The translations under genes were made by a program, and so were the position numbers. A stretch of DNA of 15,155 nt from Bacilli bacterium (lineage in GTDB: Bacteria > Bacillota_I > Bacilli_A > RF39 > UBA660): the NCBI GenBank assembly GCA_016302935.1, contig JAEDMO010000020.1, positions 1 through 15,155 of the forward strand, in the 5' to 3' direction. Positions 13,742 to 15,155 of this stretch are shown here, piece by piece (position 1 is the first letter of the stretch; every line of letters begins with the position of its first letter). Under the pieces are notes generated by a model. The model saw only the letters and a list, made by a program, of their open reading frames with translations, was not told where the DNA came from and ran no database searches.

Positions 13742-15155
13742 ATGGATAAAAAATTTTATATAACAACGCCTATATATTATCCTAGTTCTAATTTTCATAT
13801 TGGGCATTGTTATACGACGGTAATTGCGGATGCTTTAGCTAGATATAAGCGTTTAAAAGGTTATGATGTTTTTTTCTTGACGGGCGCCGATGAGCATGGT
13901 CAAAAAATTGAAAAGAAAGCTTTGGAAGCGGGAGTTTCTCCACAAGAATATGTTGATAAAATAATTGAGAATGCTAAGGATTTGTGGAAGTCTTTGGATA
14001 TTAGTTATGATAAATTTATCAGAACTACTGATGCTATTCATTGTGATCTGGTTCAGAAAATTTTTAATAAATTATATGAACAAGGTGATATTTATAAAGG
14101 CGAATACAAGGGACTATATTGTACTCCTTGCGAATCTTTTTGGACCGAAGGGCAGTTAATAGATGGAAAGTGTCCTGATTGTGGTAGGGAGGTCTTTGCT
14201 GTTGGAGAAGAAGCATATTTCTTTAAAATTAGTAAATATCAAGACTGGCTTACACAATATATTTCTGATCATCCAGATTTTATTCAACCGGTGTCAAGAA
14301 AAAATGAGATGATTAATAATTTTATTAAACCAGGGTTGCAAGATTTGTGTGTTTCTAGAACTAGTTTTAAATGGGGAATTCCAGTAACTTTTGATAATAA
14401 TCATGTTATTTATGTATGGATTGACGCTTTATCTAATTATTTATCTGCTTTAGGTTATTTAACGGAAAATGATGATAACTATAAAAAATACTGGCCAGCT
14501 GATTTACAGATAGTTGGTAAGGAAATTATTAGGTTTCATACAATAATATGGCCGATTATGTTGAAAGCCCTTGATTTACCTATTCCTAAGCAAATATTTG
14601 GTCATGGATGGTTGCTTATCGAAGGAAATAAAATTTCTAAATCATTAGGCAATTATAATGATCCGCGTGATTATATTAGTGAGTTTGGTGTGGATGCAAT
14701 TAGATATTATTTATTAAGGGAAGTTCCTTTTGGGAATGATGGTAATTTTTCGGTAGAAGCACTAAAAAGTAGATTTAATTCTGATTTAGCTAATGTTTTG
14801 GGTAATTTAGTTAATCGTACTTTAGGAATGAGTTATAAATATTTTGATGGTTACGTTAATAATACTAATTGTCAAGAAAAAATAGATGACGAATTAAAAA
14901 ATTTTGTTTTATCATCTTTTGAAATGGTTGATAAATGTTTGGATAATCTCAAGGTTGCTGACGCTTTGGAAATAATAATTGAAATATTTAAAAGGTGCAA
15001 TAAATATATTGATGAAACAACTCCTTGGATTTTAGCCAAAGATGAAAATAATAAAGATAGATTGAGTAGTGTTTTATATAATTTATGTGAATCTATTCGT
15101 ATTGGTGCGATATTATTAAAACCATTTATGCCTTCTACTGCCGATAAAATATTAT
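13742..15155 (+). CDS. metG: Methionyl-tRNA synthetase, 3' end beyond window
   Basis: MetG charges tRNA-Met and initiator tRNA with methionine in the cytoplasm. The class I signatures are FHIGH (HIGH at 19-22) and KISKS (297-301). A single zinc knuckle of the CxxC...CxxC type (CTPC and CPDC) is inserted in the connective peptide, and FHTIIWPIMLKALDLP plus HGWLLIEGNKISKS are typical. The reading frame is open for 471 codons to the window edge; the remainder of the anticodon-binding domain and any C-terminal tRNA-binding domain are outside. The start follows dut by three bases, with GGGAG inside the dut end as the ribosome site. It shares the Met T-box leader, consistent with its function. Confidence 0.96.
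   Translation, partial: MDKKFYITTPIYYPSSNFHIGHCYTTVIADALARYKRLKGYDVFFLTGADEHGQKIEKKALEAGVSPQEYVDKIIENAKDLWKSLDISYDKFIRTTDAIHCDLVQKIFNKLYEQGDIYKGEYKGLYCTPCESFWTEGQLIDGKCPDCGREVFAVGEEAYFFKISKYQDWLTQYISDHPDFIQPVSRKNEMINNFIKPGLQDLCVSRTSFKWGIPVTFDNNHVIYVWIDALSNYLSALGYLTENDDNYKKYWPADLQIVGKEIIRFHTIIWPIMLKALDLPIPKQIFGHGWLLIEGNKISKSLGNYNDPRDYISEFGVDAIRYYLLREVPFGNDGNFSVEALKSRFNSDLANVLGNLVNRTLGMSYKYFDGYVNNTNCQEKIDDELKNFVLSSFEMVDKCLDNLKVADALEIIIEIFKRCNKYIDETTPWILAKDENNKDRLSSVLYNLCESIRIGAILLKPFMPSTADKIL

Noticed and set aside
13853..14159. Small open frames on both strands within metG
   Set aside because: They overlap the continuous MetG frame carrying the class I synthetase motifs and have no independent support.
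1..15155. Mollicutes genetic code, prophage, CRISPR array or defence island
   Set aside because: TGA serves as a stop and TGG encodes Trp; no integrase, transposase, regularly spaced repeats or defence-gene motifs are present, and synteny is of a chromosomal core region.

Overview
This window is a compact chromosomal segment from a very AT-rich, low-GC Gram-positive bacterium (Bacillota, Bacilli/Clostridia type). The gene order tadA, dnaX, ebfC (yaaK), recR, bofA, holB, ricT (yaaT), trmN6 (yabB), rsmI (yabC), pth, mfd, spoVT, metG is a condensed version of the Bacillus subtilis near-origin region. TGG encodes Trp and TGA is a stop (for example in rsmI and trmN6), so the standard bacterial code applies, not the Mollicutes code. 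A BofA-family protein and SpoVT suggest a spore-former or a lineage derived from one. No mobile element, CRISPR array, tRNA or rRNA was found.

Layout: (1) 1-163 has a ParB-binding parS site cut by the window edge, a sigma-A-like promoter and the small SRP RNA, whose terminator abuts the tadA ribosome-binding site. (2) tadA (165-635) ends in a perfect inverted repeat that looks like a terminator. (3) An extended -10 promoter starts a tightly packed plus-strand cluster, dnaX-ebfC-recR-bofA-holB-ricT-trmN6-rsmI-pth (717-7368). It encodes clamp-loader subunits, recombination/nucleoid proteins and RNA-modification or translation-quality enzymes. (4) mfd (7442-10771) has its own promoter and a 5' hairpin. 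(5) A family I pyrophosphatase with a C-terminal extension lies on the minus strand, overlaps mfd tail to tail and has a consensus promoter. (6) spoVT (11598-12128) and an unrecognised single-pass membrane protein (12191-12979) follow. (7) A perfect consensus promoter drives a methionine-specifier T-box leader, then a dUTPase gene and metG, which runs off the window.

Most of the window is housekeeping sequence and I do not see a new multi-gene system. The most unusual signals are long palindromes inside coding sequence: a 46-bp near-perfect palindrome supplying an N-terminal extension of TadA, and a 32-bp plus a 20-bp palindrome in the DnaX linker, interleaved with A7 tracts that could allow production of a short (gamma-like) DnaX. 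Also notable are the placement of dut between a tRNA-Met-sensing T-box and metG, and mRNA leaders so short that the predicted start point falls at the Shine-Dalgarno sequence (dnaX, ppa).
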